NCBI GenBank assembly: GCA_020532185.1
Contig: JAJBBH010000069.1
Coordinates: 1-37,029, forward strand
Direction of reading: 5' to 3'
DNA: 37,029 nucleotides
From: Candidatus Cloacimonadota bacterium
GTDB taxonomy: Bacteria; Cloacimonadota; Cloacimonadia; Cloacimonadales; WRIO01
In this document: one piece after another, positions 16,708 through 26,307 of the stretch
Numbering within the stretch: position 1 is the stretch's first letter
Layout of the letters: each line of letters opens with the position of its first letter
The notes under the pieces: model-generated
The model's input: the letters and a program-made list of their open reading frames with translations, nothing else
Told to the model about the DNA's origin: nothing
Databases searched by the model: none
Made by a program: the position numbers and the translations under genes

Positions 16708-18267
16708 CTATTCTTTTTCTGCTAAATTTTGTACATATTCACACATGTAGATTTCGTCTTTTTTATCTGTGAGTACTATTAAGTAATCGCCAGCAAATAT
16801 TTTTGTATTACCTTTAGGAATTAATTCATTTCTACCACGTCTAATTCCAACTAATAGGCAAGATTTGGGCCATTGTATATCCATAATTTGTTTTTGGTCG
16901 ATATGGGAGCCCATGCGAACAGCTACTTCTATAATAACTTTTTGATTACTTTCTTCTATGATATTCTTTTTGTTCTCTTTTATAAAGCGAGCAAGAAGTG
17001 TTTCATAAATAGCATCAGATTTTAGCAAATCAGCTGTCAAATATGCAGTAATTGAGACCACACTTAGAGAAAGTAGATGGCTAAATGAGCCTGTCATTTC
17101 AGTAATTAAGAGGCTTCCTGTAATAGGAGCTTTGACAATGGCAGTAAAATAGCCAGCCATAGCTAAGACAATAAAGTTATTTATATATACGCTATCTATG
17201 CCAGTAGCTGAAGTAATCAAGTATCCATAAACATTACCAATCAGAGCCCCAATAACTAAAAGTGGCAAAAAAATACCTCCAGGTGCACCACTACCATAAC
17301 TAATCATTGTGAAGAGGAATTTACCCACAAGAAGAATCAATAGAAACTTTAGAGCAGTACTTTGATGAACCAAATCTATTACGAGATGATGCCCACCACC
17401 TAATATATCAGGCAGAAAAAAGCCAAGTGCACCAGCAATTAAAACAGGTATTACCATCTTAAATGGTTCTGGGATAAACTTCATTTTCTTGTAATAATTT
17501 AATGAAAAAATCAATGACTTGTTAAAATAAACTCCTGATATACCGATTATTACTCCTAACAATAATATTGATCCATAATACTTTAGAGGTAAAATCTCAA
17601 GAACAGATAAATTGAATACAGGGTCAAAACCAAAAATCACTTTATTGAAGAAATCAGCTGTAATACAGGCTACAGTTGTCGGTAATAAGACAAGAGGGGA
17701 GAAGTTTTTGTGCACCTCTTCCAGAACAAAGACAATTCCAGAAAGTGGTGCACTAAAAGCACCAGACAATCCTGCTCCTGCACCAGAAGAAATCAAGTAT
17801 TTCTCTTCAATTCTAACTCTCTTGAAAATACGACTGACGCCCTTTCCAATTAAAGCTCCCATTTGTACAGATGGTCCTTCTCGACCCAGCGATAGACCAG
17901 CTGCAATCATCAGAAAACCATTGGTAAATTTGTTGAATAAAGTTTTCCACCAACTCATATCAATATGCCCTAAAAGTTCACCTTCTACTTGTGGGATACC
18001 ACTACCGCTGATCATTGGCACTCTTTTTGTGCGGTATTTAACATAAATGGCAATAAGTATTAATAATAAAAACCAAATAGGGATTAACCAATAGTGTGAT
18101 TTCATATATCTATACGCAGTTGTAGATAGTTTGCCTGCAAAATCGAGCATGATACGGTATGCAACAACAACAATACCAGTGATTAAGCCAACTAAAATTG
18201 ACTCAAATACAAGCTTCATTTTAATATCTTGCCAATGGCGTATAGTGTTTAGAATATTATTTTTCAT
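16708..18267 (-). CDS. ClC chloride/proton antiporter with C-terminal TrkA-C domain
   Basis: A 519-residue inner-membrane ClC protein. Selectivity-filter motifs are all present: GSGIP (88-92), GREGP (128-132) with the external gating Glu at 130, and GGIFLP (330-335). An E-E pair at 183-184 matches the internal proton glutamate region of the Escherichia coli exchanger, so an antiporter rather than a passive channel is likely. Residues about 436-519 form a TrkA-C/RCK-C-type soluble domain (IIEVAVRMGSHI, then I-P-K-G-N-T-K-I-F-A-G-D-Y-L-I-V-L-T), which in other transporters binds a regulatory ligand. The start overlaps the end of the upstream CCA gene by 11 bp and lacks a clear ribosome-binding site, suggesting coupled translation. 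It is the last gene of the long minus-strand block. Confidence 0.93.
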   Translation of the reverse strand: MKNNILNTIRHWQDIKMKLVFESILVGLITGIVVVAYRIMLDFAGKLSTTAYRYMKSHYWLIPIWFLLLILIAIYVKYRTKRVPMISGSGIPQVEGELLGHIDMSWWKTLFNKFTNGFLMIAAGLSLGREGPSVQMGALIGKGVSRIFKRVRIEEKYLISSGAGAGLSGAFSAPLSGIVFVLEEVHKNFSPLVLLPTTVACITADFFNKVIFGFDPVFNLSVLEILPLKYYGSILLLGVIIGISGVYFNKSLIFSLNYYKKMKFIPEPFKMVIPVLIAGALGFFLPDILGGGHHLVIDLVHQSTALKFLLILLVGKFLFTMISYGSGAPGGIFLPLLVIGALIGNVYGYLITSATGIDSVYINNFIVLAMAGYFTAIVKAPITGSLLITEMTGSFSHLLSLSVVSITAYLTADLLKSDAIYETLLARFIKENKKNIIEESNQKVIIEVAVRMGSHIDQKQIMDIQWPKSCLLVGIRRGRNELIPKGNTKIFAGDYLIVLTDKKDEIYMCEYVQNLAEKE

Positions 18268-20875
18268 GATAATTATACTTATTTTTTATATAATTTAATT
18301 CGTCTTCTTTTGTTAAAAACTTTTTATCTATTTTGCTAATATACAGATCTTGAAGAATCTTAGCTATAACTTTTCCATCTTTTTCACCAAGATTGATGAT
18401 GTCATGCCCGTTTAGCTCGGTTTTTATAGAGCTGTCGTACAATAAAAAGTTCTTTATATAATCTATAATTTCTTTATGTTTACTGTTTGATGCAAGTGCA
18501 AGTAAAACTTCGTGGTTAATCTTTTTTAAATGCCATGCAACTTCGCCTCTTGTGGTTGTACTCAGATTATCGCAAAAAAATGCCTTGATACAGATATAAT
18601 CGTTAAAAGATTTTTTAAGTTGTAACGGAAACTTATACTGTTGAAAGAATTTTTCTGCTGAGCGTTTAGTCATGTCTTTTGTTAAAATGCACATATAAAT
18701 AAGCCAATTTTTAATGCTTTTGTTAGTAAAGCTCTCTTGATACCAAAGAATCATACGTGAAGCAGTCTCCATTTGGTTCTCTTTTTCTTTATTCATAGTC
18801 AAGTTTGGGTTAATACTGTATAATATTTTTAATTTTTTTAGTCTTGAGAAAAATCGATGAACATGTTCGTCTTCACAAGCTTTTACTAATTCTTGAGTAA
18901 TTCTTTCAACAGAAACCCGCTTTAATAGCTTTAGATCGAGTGCCGCTGTTATTAGATGCTTAGTATTTTTATCTATTTCGAACTGATATCTCTGTTCAAA
19001 GCGAACAGCTCGCAAAATACGAGTAGGATCATCAGAAAAGCTCATATTGTTAAGAGTCTTAATTGTCTTAGTTTGAATATCTTTTCTTCCATTATAATAG
19101 TCAAAAAGCCTACCATAAAACTTTTGATTTATTTGAATAGCCATACTATTGATAGTGAAATCGCGTCTATATAAATCATTCTTTATTGATGACATTTTAA
19201 CGGCAGGTAAAATACCTGGTTTATCGTATATTTCAGAACGAGCACTTGCAAAATCTATCTTGATATTCTTATTGTTTTTGGTATTAAACACGACTATAGC
19301 AGTACGAAATTGGGGAAAACTTGCTGTTGGTAGATTGAATCTATCGCTCAATGCTTTGCTAAACTCTATTGCATCTCCTTCGATCACAATGTCAATATCC
19401 ACATTTTCTTTATTCATTATTAAATCACGAACAAAACCACCAACCAACCATGCATTTATGCCAAGAATATCTGCAAATGCACCAGTATGGTTGATAACTT
19501 TTAAAATCTCGTTATTAATCTTTTTTAGGTAACCACTTGCATTATCAAAGCTTCCTTCGCTAAATTCTACTTGTTGTTCAAAAGTTGCTTTGATGATATC
19601 TCTGCGTGACACAATTCCAATTAGTACGGGTTGCCCTTTTTTATCGTTGTCAATAACGAGAAGGCGACCGATATTGTGTCTAATAAGCGTTTCTTGTGCT
19701 TTGTAAATTGAAGTATTAGAATTTACAGAGATGATATCAGTTGACATGATATTATCGACTGTTTTTGCACTTAATTTGTGTAATACAGCTTGTCCAACGT
19801 CCTTTTTAGTAACAATACCAACAACTTTTTTGTCTTTAAGAATTGGTATAGCACCAAAATTTTGATTACTTAGCTTTTTACCAACTTCATAAATCTTTGT
19901 TTTGACCGTAGCTGTTTCTACATCTTTAGTCATAATGTTCGCAACAGTACCATGCTTGATAATACTGTCATGTATTAATTGGTGAATTCTTTTTTTGATA
20001 ATATCGGGGGGAATATTGTGTACAGTAGCTGAGCCAGATGATAAATGCCCTCCGCCATTGTATTCACTCAATATTGTATTAACTTGTATAAAGAGAAAAT
20101 CACTGCGTCCAATAATTATTGTTTTATCAGGTAAGATAACAAACGCAAAGAGACATTTAATATTTTCAGACTGACGAATTATTTGTAATAGTTTTGCGAT
20201 ATTATAAATTTCATTCTCAAGAATAATGTCAAAAAAGTGTACTTGTATTCCACTAAAATCTAATACCTCCATAGTCGAAACTAACTTGTTCATTAATTGA
20301 ATTTCTTTAGTGTTCAACTGTGGTTGTAAATAACTATTTATAAAGCTTATCGAAGCACCCATATTAATTAGATAAGCCAATGCAGAAAAGTCTTCTGAGG
20401 AAGTATTGATAGCCTTAAATGAACCTGTATCAGAATAAATACCAAGAGCTAAAAAGCTTGCTGTCAAGGGATCAATAGTAATTCCCCTTTCAATTATTTC
20501 TTTAATTAATATTGTGGTGCATGCACCGTAAGCTTCGTATCTATAGTAGAGAAACTTATGATTCTCAAGTTTTGGTGGATGGTGATCAAAGCATATCACT
20601 GGCACTTCTGGGTTGTTTATTAAATATTCTCCGATCTTTCCTGTTCTTTCATAATTGGAATTGTCAACCATGATAACACTTTTTATATTTTTTAGATTAA
20701 TAGCTCTCTCTTTTATAATATCAAATCGACCAGGATAGTCTTTAATAAGTTGTCTTACAGTTATATCAGCTGCACCAGCTAAGCATAACTTAGCATCAGG
20801 AAAAAGCAGCTTTGCAGCTATCATTGATGCTAATGCATCTAAGTCGCAATTAAAATGACTACAAATTATATTCAT
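18257..20875 (-). CDS. DHH-CBS-CBS-tRNA nucleotidyltransferase fusion
   Basis: An 872-residue multidomain protein. Domains: DHH phosphoesterase (1 to about 180) with D11, D13, D71 and D97-H98-H99; DHHA1 with GGGHLSSG (274-281); two CBS domains (about 310-362 and 375-430), which usually bind adenine nucleotides; a class II polyA polymerase/CCA-adding head (about 465-610) with the G-G pair at 479-480 and catalytic D493 and D495, then RRDFTINSMA and DDPTRILRAVRFEQR; and a helical tail. The head adds nucleotides to tRNA 3' ends (CCA, or A alone). The DHH part may hydrolyse oligoribonucleotides or phosphate esters. All key residues seem intact. Similar fusions are known in scattered deep-branching bacteria. 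It overlaps recO by 17 bp and ClC by 11 bp. Confidence 0.93.
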   Translation of the reverse strand: MNIICSHFNCDLDALASMIAAKLLFPDAKLCLAGAADITVRQLIKDYPGRFDIIKERAINLKNIKSVIMVDNSNYERTGKIGEYLINNPEVPVICFDHHPPKLENHKFLYYRYEAYGACTTILIKEIIERGITIDPLTASFLALGIYSDTGSFKAINTSSEDFSALAYLINMGASISFINSYLQPQLNTKEIQLMNKLVSTMEVLDFSGIQVHFFDIILENEIYNIAKLLQIIRQSENIKCLFAFVILPDKTIIIGRSDFLFIQVNTILSEYNGGGHLSSGSATVHNIPPDIIKKRIHQLIHDSIIKHGTVANIMTKDVETATVKTKIYEVGKKLSNQNFGAIPILKDKKVVGIVTKKDVGQAVLHKLSAKTVDNIMSTDIISVNSNTSIYKAQETLIRHNIGRLLVIDNDKKGQPVLIGIVSRRDIIKATFEQQVEFSEGSFDNASGYLKKINNEILKVINHTGAFADILGINAWLVGGFVRDLIMNKENVDIDIVIEGDAIEFSKALSDRFNLPTASFPQFRTAIVVFNTKNNKNIKIDFASARSEIYDKPGILPAVKMSSIKNDLYRRDFTINSMAIQINQKFYGRLFDYYNGRKDIQTKTIKTLNNMSFSDDPTRILRAVRFEQRYQFEIDKNTKHLITAALDLKLLKRVSVERITQELVKACEDEHVHRFFSRLKKLKILYSINPNLTMNKEKENQMETASRMILWYQESFTNKSIKNWLIYMCILTKDMTKRSAEKFFQQYKFPLQLKKSFNDYICIKAFFCDNLSTTTRGEVAWHLKKINHEVLLALASNSKHKEIIDYIKNFLLYDSSIKTELNGHDIINLGEKDGKVIAKILQDLYISKIDKKFLTKEDELNYIKNKYNYHEK

Positions 20876-21617
20876 GGCTGTATAGTTTAAGGGATTTGAG
20901 GTTTATTTCTTTATTGAAATGAACATTGAATTGGTTATTTAAAACAGTTTTATACTGACTGATAAATAGTTCACTTTCTTGTATTAAGTGAATCATTTTC
21001 CAGAAAGAGTCTTGGTGATACAATATAAGCTTTAGCGTTGAATCTAAATGCTGATAATCAGTATTTAATATATTTTCTTGCAGGCATTGCTCACAAATAA
21101 ATCTATTAAATCCATCAATTGCCATGATTTCGGTTTCATTTGATTGGCAAAACCCACATGTAATAGGCAGAAAGTGTGGGTTTATTATAGATAATAATTG
21201 AAATGTAAAGCGTGCAAAATAGACTAAGAAGTTATCATTAATGCTTTTAAAATGGTATAAAAACTGATTAACATATTTATACACCGATTCCAAGTCTTCA
21301 TTATTGATTATTATGTGCCTTAAAAGCTCAAAAACAGCTGATAAACAAACTAATTTGTTATAACTTGATCCTGAACAGTACTTGTTTAAAATAGCTGTAT
21401 TTTGCATTGTATAGAGCTCTGCACTTGGGCTTTTACTGAGTTTTAATTCTAACTCGTTGTATAGTTGTATTGTTTCTTGGTTTGGGTTATTAGTTTTCTT
21501 GATTCCATGTGCTATAAAAGAAATAAATGCAAAATCTTTGGAAAAACATTGAACTATATAGCTTGATTCTTTCCACTCAGTTTTTTGAGTTATAATTGCT
21601 GATGTAGTCAAATTCAT
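20859..21617 (-). CDS. recO: DNA repair protein RecO
   Basis: A 252-residue RecO that helps load RecA at gaps. N-terminal OB fold starts TTSAIITQKTEWKESSYIVQCFSKDFAFISFIAHGIKK, the RecO pattern of E-xx-S/D followed by a G-x-x-K loop. The helical core is followed by a Cys4 zinc site (C154, C157, C175, C178: CGFCQ and CEQC). Sequence conservation is low, as usual for RecO. The start lies 2 bp after the hybrid kinase stop, without a clear ribosome-binding site, and the 3' end overlaps the DHH-CBS-CCA gene. Confidence 0.88.
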   Translation of the reverse strand: MNLTTSAIITQKTEWKESSYIVQCFSKDFAFISFIAHGIKKTNNPNQETIQLYNELELKLSKSPSAELYTMQNTAILNKYCSGSSYNKLVCLSAVFELLRHIIINNEDLESVYKYVNQFLYHFKSINDNFLVYFARFTFQLLSIINPHFLPITCGFCQSNETEIMAIDGFNRFICEQCLQENILNTDYQHLDSTLKLILYHQDSFWKMIHLIQESELFISQYKTVLNNQFNVHFNKEINLKSLKLYSHEYNL

Positions 21618-21619
21618 TT

Positions 21620-23521
21620 TTATTGTAAGGTACTGTTTATGATTCTCATAAGATCATTTATGGTAAATGGTTTTATAAGAAGAGCTGCAAATCCATTTTC
21701 TTTAAAGTTTTTAACGATAGGATCGGTAGCATTGCTGCTCATGATAATTATTGGGATGTTTGGGTAATTGCTTTTAAAATTGGCAAAGGAATTATCTTCG
21801 TTATTCATACATACTTTTATTGATGAATCTGTTAAGATCAAATCATATGGCAAGTTATTCTCTGTATAGTTTTTTAAAATATCAAACAACTCTCTACAAT
21901 CTAAAACGAAATCAACAGTATGATTAAAGTGTTTAAGCAATTTTTGTATCATTGTGCGCACCATTTCTTCATTTTCGAGCACCAGAATTCTACTCTTACC
22001 AAGCATGGGTTGCTTCTTTTTGCTTATTTCTTTTTCATCAATCACTTTTCTTTCTCCTGCAGGCAAGTAAATATGTAATGTTGAGCCATAATTTTCTTTA
22101 GATTCGACTTCTATCAGTCCGTTATGTTGTTTAATAATAGAATAGCAGGTTGTAAGTCCAAGTCCATCGCCCATTTCTTTTGTAGTAAAGTATGGGTCAA
22201 AAATATACTTTAAATTTTCCTCACTTATTCCTTGTCCATTATCCTTTATGGATATTTTTATATAATCTTGTTCTGTAAGCCGAGAATCAGTTTGATTTGA
22301 TGGTCTATAGTTTTCTAAGTTTATCTTTATAACACCTCCATTTGGCATAGCATCATATGAGTTAATCAGAATATTTTGAATTACTTGTGTAATTTGTTGT
22401 TTATCAACCATAACGTTTCTTAGCATTGGTTCAAAGAACAGCTGATAAATAATATTTGTTCCTGCTGCTGCAATACTTATAGCGTTTTGCACTAAATCTT
22501 GAATATTTACGTTTTCTTTCATAGGCGTTCCGCCTTTTGAGAAAGTAAGAAGTTGATTTGTAAGCTCTTTTGCTCTACCACATGCTTTTTCAGCGTCATC
22601 TAAATATTTATATATTTCAGAAAAGCTTGGTAAAGATAGCTTTGATAGGCTAATATTTCCGATAATTGTTGACAAGATATTATTAAAACTATGTGCTAAT
22701 CCAGCAGCAAGGTGGCCAATTGAGTTTAATTTATTTTCTTTGATTTGCAGCTCTTCAGTTTTCTTTTTTTCAGTTAGGTCAGTTAATATTATTAAATAAT
22801 TATTATCTTCATTAGATAAAGCAACTGTTTCTATTTGTGCATAGAACGGATCATTATTATATCTATACAAAGTACATTCGAATCTATTATACTCTTTATT
22901 TAATTTTAGTTTTTTGAGTTGTTGTATAACAAAGGATTTTGTTTCTTTGGCAAAAATCTTATCAAAGCTAACGGTATTAACATTTTTAATATAAAAGATT
23001 TTTAAAAGTGATTTGTTAAAATATTTGATATTTAAGTATTCATCTATTTCAATGATAGCAAAAGGGGTTATATTTAATAAGCTTTTGAGCCTTTCGCTCA
23101 TGAGAGCAATTTCTTTATCTTTCAACTCAATTGATTTAAGTATTTCCCAATCTTTTAAAAAACGTTTTGTTAGGCGAGGCAAGTCTTGAAATAATTCTGG
23201 ACTTTTGACAAGATAATCAAGAGCCCCCAACTTTATAGCTTTAACAGCATATTCCTCATTACCAAAGCTCGTTAAGAGTACAGTAGGTATTAATTTTGCT
23301 GTGTTATTATAGTCTAATATTTCTAAGCCATCACCATCAGGTAGCTTTAAATCAACCAAGATAATATCAGGAGTATCATTGTTCAATAATTCTTGAGCAT
23401 TGCCAATAGTTGTTGCCCTTATCAAGTGATATTTGTTAATATCTCTTAAAAAGGAATGTGCAATTAACTCGTAATGATTATTGTCATCTTCAATTAAAAG
23501 TATTTTTATGCTCTTTTCCAT
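21620..23521 (-). CDS. Soluble hybrid sensor kinase: receiver-PAS-kinase-receiver
   Basis: A 633-residue two-component protein without membrane segments. N-terminal receiver (5-125) with acidic E11-D13, phospho-acceptor D57, and K106. PAS-like domain (about 145-250). Dimerisation/phosphotransfer helix with H277 in A-H-S-F-N-N. HATPase (about 375-490) with N-box N383/N387, G1 D-N-G-Q-G (427-431) and G2 G-D-G-L-G-L (451-456). Second receiver (510-630) with D565 and K617. The residue after the phospho-His is Ser, where most HisKA kinases have Glu or Asp. No output domain is fused, so the signal must pass to another protein. It is flanked by a BMP-family binding protein and recO; the ligand is unknown. 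Confidence 0.9.
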   Translation of the reverse strand: MEKSIKILLIEDDNNHYELIAHSFLRDINKYHLIRATTIGNAQELLNNDTPDIILVDLKLPDGDGLEILDYNNTAKLIPTVLLTSFGNEEYAVKAIKLGALDYLVKSPELFQDLPRLTKRFLKDWEILKSIELKDKEIALMSERLKSLLNITPFAIIEIDEYLNIKYFNKSLLKIFYIKNVNTVSFDKIFAKETKSFVIQQLKKLKLNKEYNRFECTLYRYNNDPFYAQIETVALSNEDNNYLIILTDLTEKKKTEELQIKENKLNSIGHLAAGLAHSFNNILSTIIGNISLSKLSLPSFSEIYKYLDDAEKACGRAKELTNQLLTFSKGGTPMKENVNIQDLVQNAISIAAAGTNIIYQLFFEPMLRNVMVDKQQITQVIQNILINSYDAMPNGGVIKINLENYRPSNQTDSRLTEQDYIKISIKDNGQGISEENLKYIFDPYFTTKEMGDGLGLTTCYSIIKQHNGLIEVESKENYGSTLHIYLPAGERKVIDEKEISKKKQPMLGKSRILVLENEEMVRTMIQKLLKHFNHTVDFVLDCRELFDILKNYTENNLPYDLILTDSSIKVCMNNEDNSFANFKSNYPNIPIIIMSSNATDPIVKNFKENGFAALLIKPFTINDLMRIINSTLQ

Positions 23522-23559
23522 TTATAACCCTAACTTAGATTTACCAAACAGTTTGTGAT

Positions 23560-24630
23560 TTAATACTCAATTACGTTATCAACGAACCAATCCATATGCA
23601 AAAGATCATCTTTGTCTATGACTTCCATAGCTTTTAGTCTAAGTTTTCCTTTATTATCAGTTATTGGACCCTCAAAAACATTTATAACTCCAACTTGTAA
23701 TTCTTGTTTTCTGCGTTCGATATATTGTTTTATGTCATCTGTCACAAATTCATTAAAGGGTGACAAACCAACAAGCCCAGATTTTAGCCCCCAATCCACA
23801 GCTTCACTTTGCCACGTTTTATTATATACTTGTTTTATAACTTCATCATATAGAACAGCCCAATTCCATACTGGAGCAGTGATATGAGTATTAGGTGCAT
23901 AATTTGACATATCACAGTTAAAACCGATAGACAAAACATTATGTTTTGCTGCCTCAATTTGAACATTAGCAGTATCAAGATTTTGTAAAATAATATCACA
24001 ACCATTTTTAACAAGAGCATCAACTGCTTTAGATTCCTCTATAGGGTCATCCCAAGAGTTAGTCCATTTAACATATAAGCGTGCATTCTGATTGACATTT
24101 GCAATACCACGAGCATAGCTATTTATATTGCGTACAACTTCTGCAATAGGCTCAGAGGCAACAATACCAATTTTATTGCTATTAGTTAAATACCCAGCAC
24201 TTATGCCAGCGAGGTAGTTAGCCTCATATAATCTTCCAATATAAGAGCCAACATTGTATGACAAGCCAGAATCTCTACAATGCATAAACACTATGCTTGG
24301 ATAATTTGAAGCAACATTAAACACTGCTTCTGCGTGTTCATAAGATGTTGCAAATATAAGGTCATAACCTTGATCTGCAAACTGTTTCAAAGCTTGTTCT
24401 GTTTTTTCAGTTGTATTCATATTTTCTATAGCTATCGTTTTTTCAACAATATCCAAATCTTTGATAGCTAATCTTCCCTGTTCGTGTGCATATGTCCAAC
24501 CAGAGTCTCCAACTTGATTTAAGTAGAGAAACGCTACTTTAATTTTTTCTTTTTTATCTGTTTTTTTTATACATGATATGCTAAATAAAGAGTATAAAAG
24601 TAGAATACAAATAACAAATATTTTTTTCAT
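23560..24630 (-). CDS. BMP-family substrate-binding lipoprotein
   Basis: A 356-residue basic-membrane-protein (PnrA-like) periplasmic binding lipoprotein. The signal sequence ends FSIS-C20, a slightly atypical lipobox with Ser at -3, followed by charged residues. The mature protein has the family start V-A-F-L-Y-L-N-Q-V-G-D-S-G-W-T-Y-A-H, later FATSYEHAEA and MHCRDSGLSYNVGSYIGRLYEANYLAGISAGYLT, and the hinge G-I-V-A-S-E-P. Relatives bind purine nucleosides and feed an ABC importer, but no permease or ATPase gene is in this window. Strong ribosome-binding site AGGAGG just upstream. It lies between pyrG and the hybrid kinase in the same direction. A nucleoside ligand would fit next to pyrG but is only an inference. 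Confidence 0.9.
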   Translation of the reverse strand: MKKIFVICILLLYSLFSISCIKKTDKKEKIKVAFLYLNQVGDSGWTYAHEQGRLAIKDLDIVEKTIAIENMNTTEKTEQALKQFADQGYDLIFATSYEHAEAVFNVASNYPSIVFMHCRDSGLSYNVGSYIGRLYEANYLAGISAGYLTNSNKIGIVASEPIAEVVRNINSYARGIANVNQNARLYVKWTNSWDDPIEESKAVDALVKNGCDIILQNLDTANVQIEAAKHNVLSIGFNCDMSNYAPNTHITAPVWNWAVLYDEVIKQVYNKTWQSEAVDWGLKSGLVGLSPFNEFVTDDIKQYIERRKQELQVGVINVFEGPITDNKGKLRLKAMEVIDKDDLLHMDWFVDNVIEY

Positions 24631-24651
24631 TTTTACCTCCTATCAAAATAT

Positions 24652-26247
24652 TTAGTTATTCTTTGCCGCCTTTATAAATGCACTAAATATTGGGTGTGGG
24701 TTTTCTGGATTTGACTTAAATTCAGGATGATACTGAACCCCTAAGTAAAAAGGATGATTATCAATTTCAATAATTTCAATTAACAAATCGTCTGGTGATG
24801 TGCCACTAAACTTCATTCCATGTTTCTCAAAGATGTCTCGATATTTATTATTAAACTCATATCTATGACGATGTCTTTCAGTTATATTTTCTTGTTTGTA
24901 TATGCTAAATGCGAGGCTATCTGGAGTTAATTTACAAGGATATGCACCAAGTCTCATTGAGCCACCAATATCATCGATATATTTTTGGTCAGGCATAAGA
25001 GCGATAACTGGGTTTTTACAATTTTCATTAAACTCACTGCTGTATGCATCTTCTATATTACATACGTTTTTGGCAAACTCGATGCTTGCTACTTGCATAC
25101 CAAGACAAATTCCCAAGAAAGGTATTTTATTTGTTCTTGCATACTTAACAATCTCGATTTTACCGTCAATTCCTCTTATACCAAAGCCTCCAGGTACAAG
25201 AATAGCATCAACATCGTTCAAAAGGCTATGATACTCTTGTGAAGTGTATTGTGCTTCAGAGTCAATCCATTTAATATAAAGTTTTACATTATTCCATGCT
25301 GCTGCATGATACAGAGACTCAACAACGCTCTTATATGCATCTTTGTGTTCTATGTATTTACCGCAAATAGCAATTTTAATATTCCCATCTTGGGGGTTTT
25401 TTATATTGTTTAAGAAAGTATCCCATCTGGAAAAATCAACATTTCTTTCTTCGATTCTAAGATGTTGGCAAATACGGCTTTGCATTCCATCATCAAAATA
25501 AATCTTTGGTATTTCATAGACACAATCTACATCAATTGCACTGAAAACATTTTTTTCTGATACATTGGTAAAAAGAGCAATTTTTTGCTTAATTTCTTCA
25601 TCAAGCTCTTTTTCACAGCGGCATAATAAAATGTCAGGTTGAATTCCTATTTCTCTGAGCTTATAAGCACTATGTTGTGTGGGCTTAGTTTTAACTTCTC
25701 CTGCTGTTGGGATATATGGCACATAAGAAAGAAAGATAAACATTGAGTTTTCATAACCAACTTCGAGCCTAAACTGTCTAACTGCTTCTAAAAAAGGTAA
25801 GCTTTCAATATCACCGACTGTACCACCGATTTCAGTGATAACTATATCGTTATCCACTGCAAGTTTTTTGATAAAGCGTTTAATTTCATTTGTAACGTGT
25901 GGTATTACTTGAACTGTCTTACCAAGATATTCGCCTTTTCTTTCTTTTTTAATCACATTTTCATAAATCACGCCAGAGGTCGTATTTGAATTTCTGTTTG
26001 TTGCAAGCCCAGTAAATCTTTCATAATGACCCAAATCCAAATCAGTTTCAGCACCATCTTCTGTTACAAAGACTTCTCCGTGTTGAAAGGGGCTCATTGT
26101 ACCAGGATCGACATTTAAATAAGGGTCAAGCTTTTGCATAGCTACTTTATAACCCATTTTCTGTAGCAAAAATCCTATGGATGCCGATGCTATACCTTTA
26201 CCCAGAGACGACAATACACCGCCGATTACGAAAATATGTTTTGCCAT
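24652..26247 (-). CDS. pyrG: CTP synthase PyrG
   Basis: A 531-residue enzyme converting UTP to CTP with glutamine or ammonia. The synthetase domain begins KHIFVIGGVLSSLGKG and continues with KLDPYLNVDPGTMSPFQHGE and VFVTEDGAETDLDLGHYERF. The glutamine amidotransferase domain (from about 290) has LVPGGFGIRG, the nucleophile in FLGICLGMQ (Cys about 384) and the His-Glu pair in V-Q-Y-H-P-E-F. Length is normal. The start is supported by AAGGTGG upstream (about 26254-26260). A possible promoter lies just upstream: TTGACT (26293-26298) 18 bp from TATGAA (26269-26274) on the minus strand. The short gap to the BMP gene (21 bp) suggests cotranscription. Confidence 0.97.
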   Translation of the reverse strand: MAKHIFVIGGVLSSLGKGIASASIGFLLQKMGYKVAMQKLDPYLNVDPGTMSPFQHGEVFVTEDGAETDLDLGHYERFTGLATNRNSNTTSGVIYENVIKKERKGEYLGKTVQVIPHVTNEIKRFIKKLAVDNDIVITEIGGTVGDIESLPFLEAVRQFRLEVGYENSMFIFLSYVPYIPTAGEVKTKPTQHSAYKLREIGIQPDILLCRCEKELDEEIKQKIALFTNVSEKNVFSAIDVDCVYEIPKIYFDDGMQSRICQHLRIEERNVDFSRWDTFLNNIKNPQDGNIKIAICGKYIEHKDAYKSVVESLYHAAAWNNVKLYIKWIDSEAQYTSQEYHSLLNDVDAILVPGGFGIRGIDGKIEIVKYARTNKIPFLGICLGMQVASIEFAKNVCNIEDAYSSEFNENCKNPVIALMPDQKYIDDIGGSMRLGAYPCKLTPDSLAFSIYKQENITERHRHRYEFNNKYRDIFEKHGMKFSGTSPDDLLIEIIEIDNHPFYLGVQYHPEFKSNPENPHPIFSAFIKAAKNN

Positions 26248-26307
26248 TTATAACCACCTTTTCTTTTATTCATATTTTTTTTATATTTAGTTAGTCAAAA
26301 GACAAAC

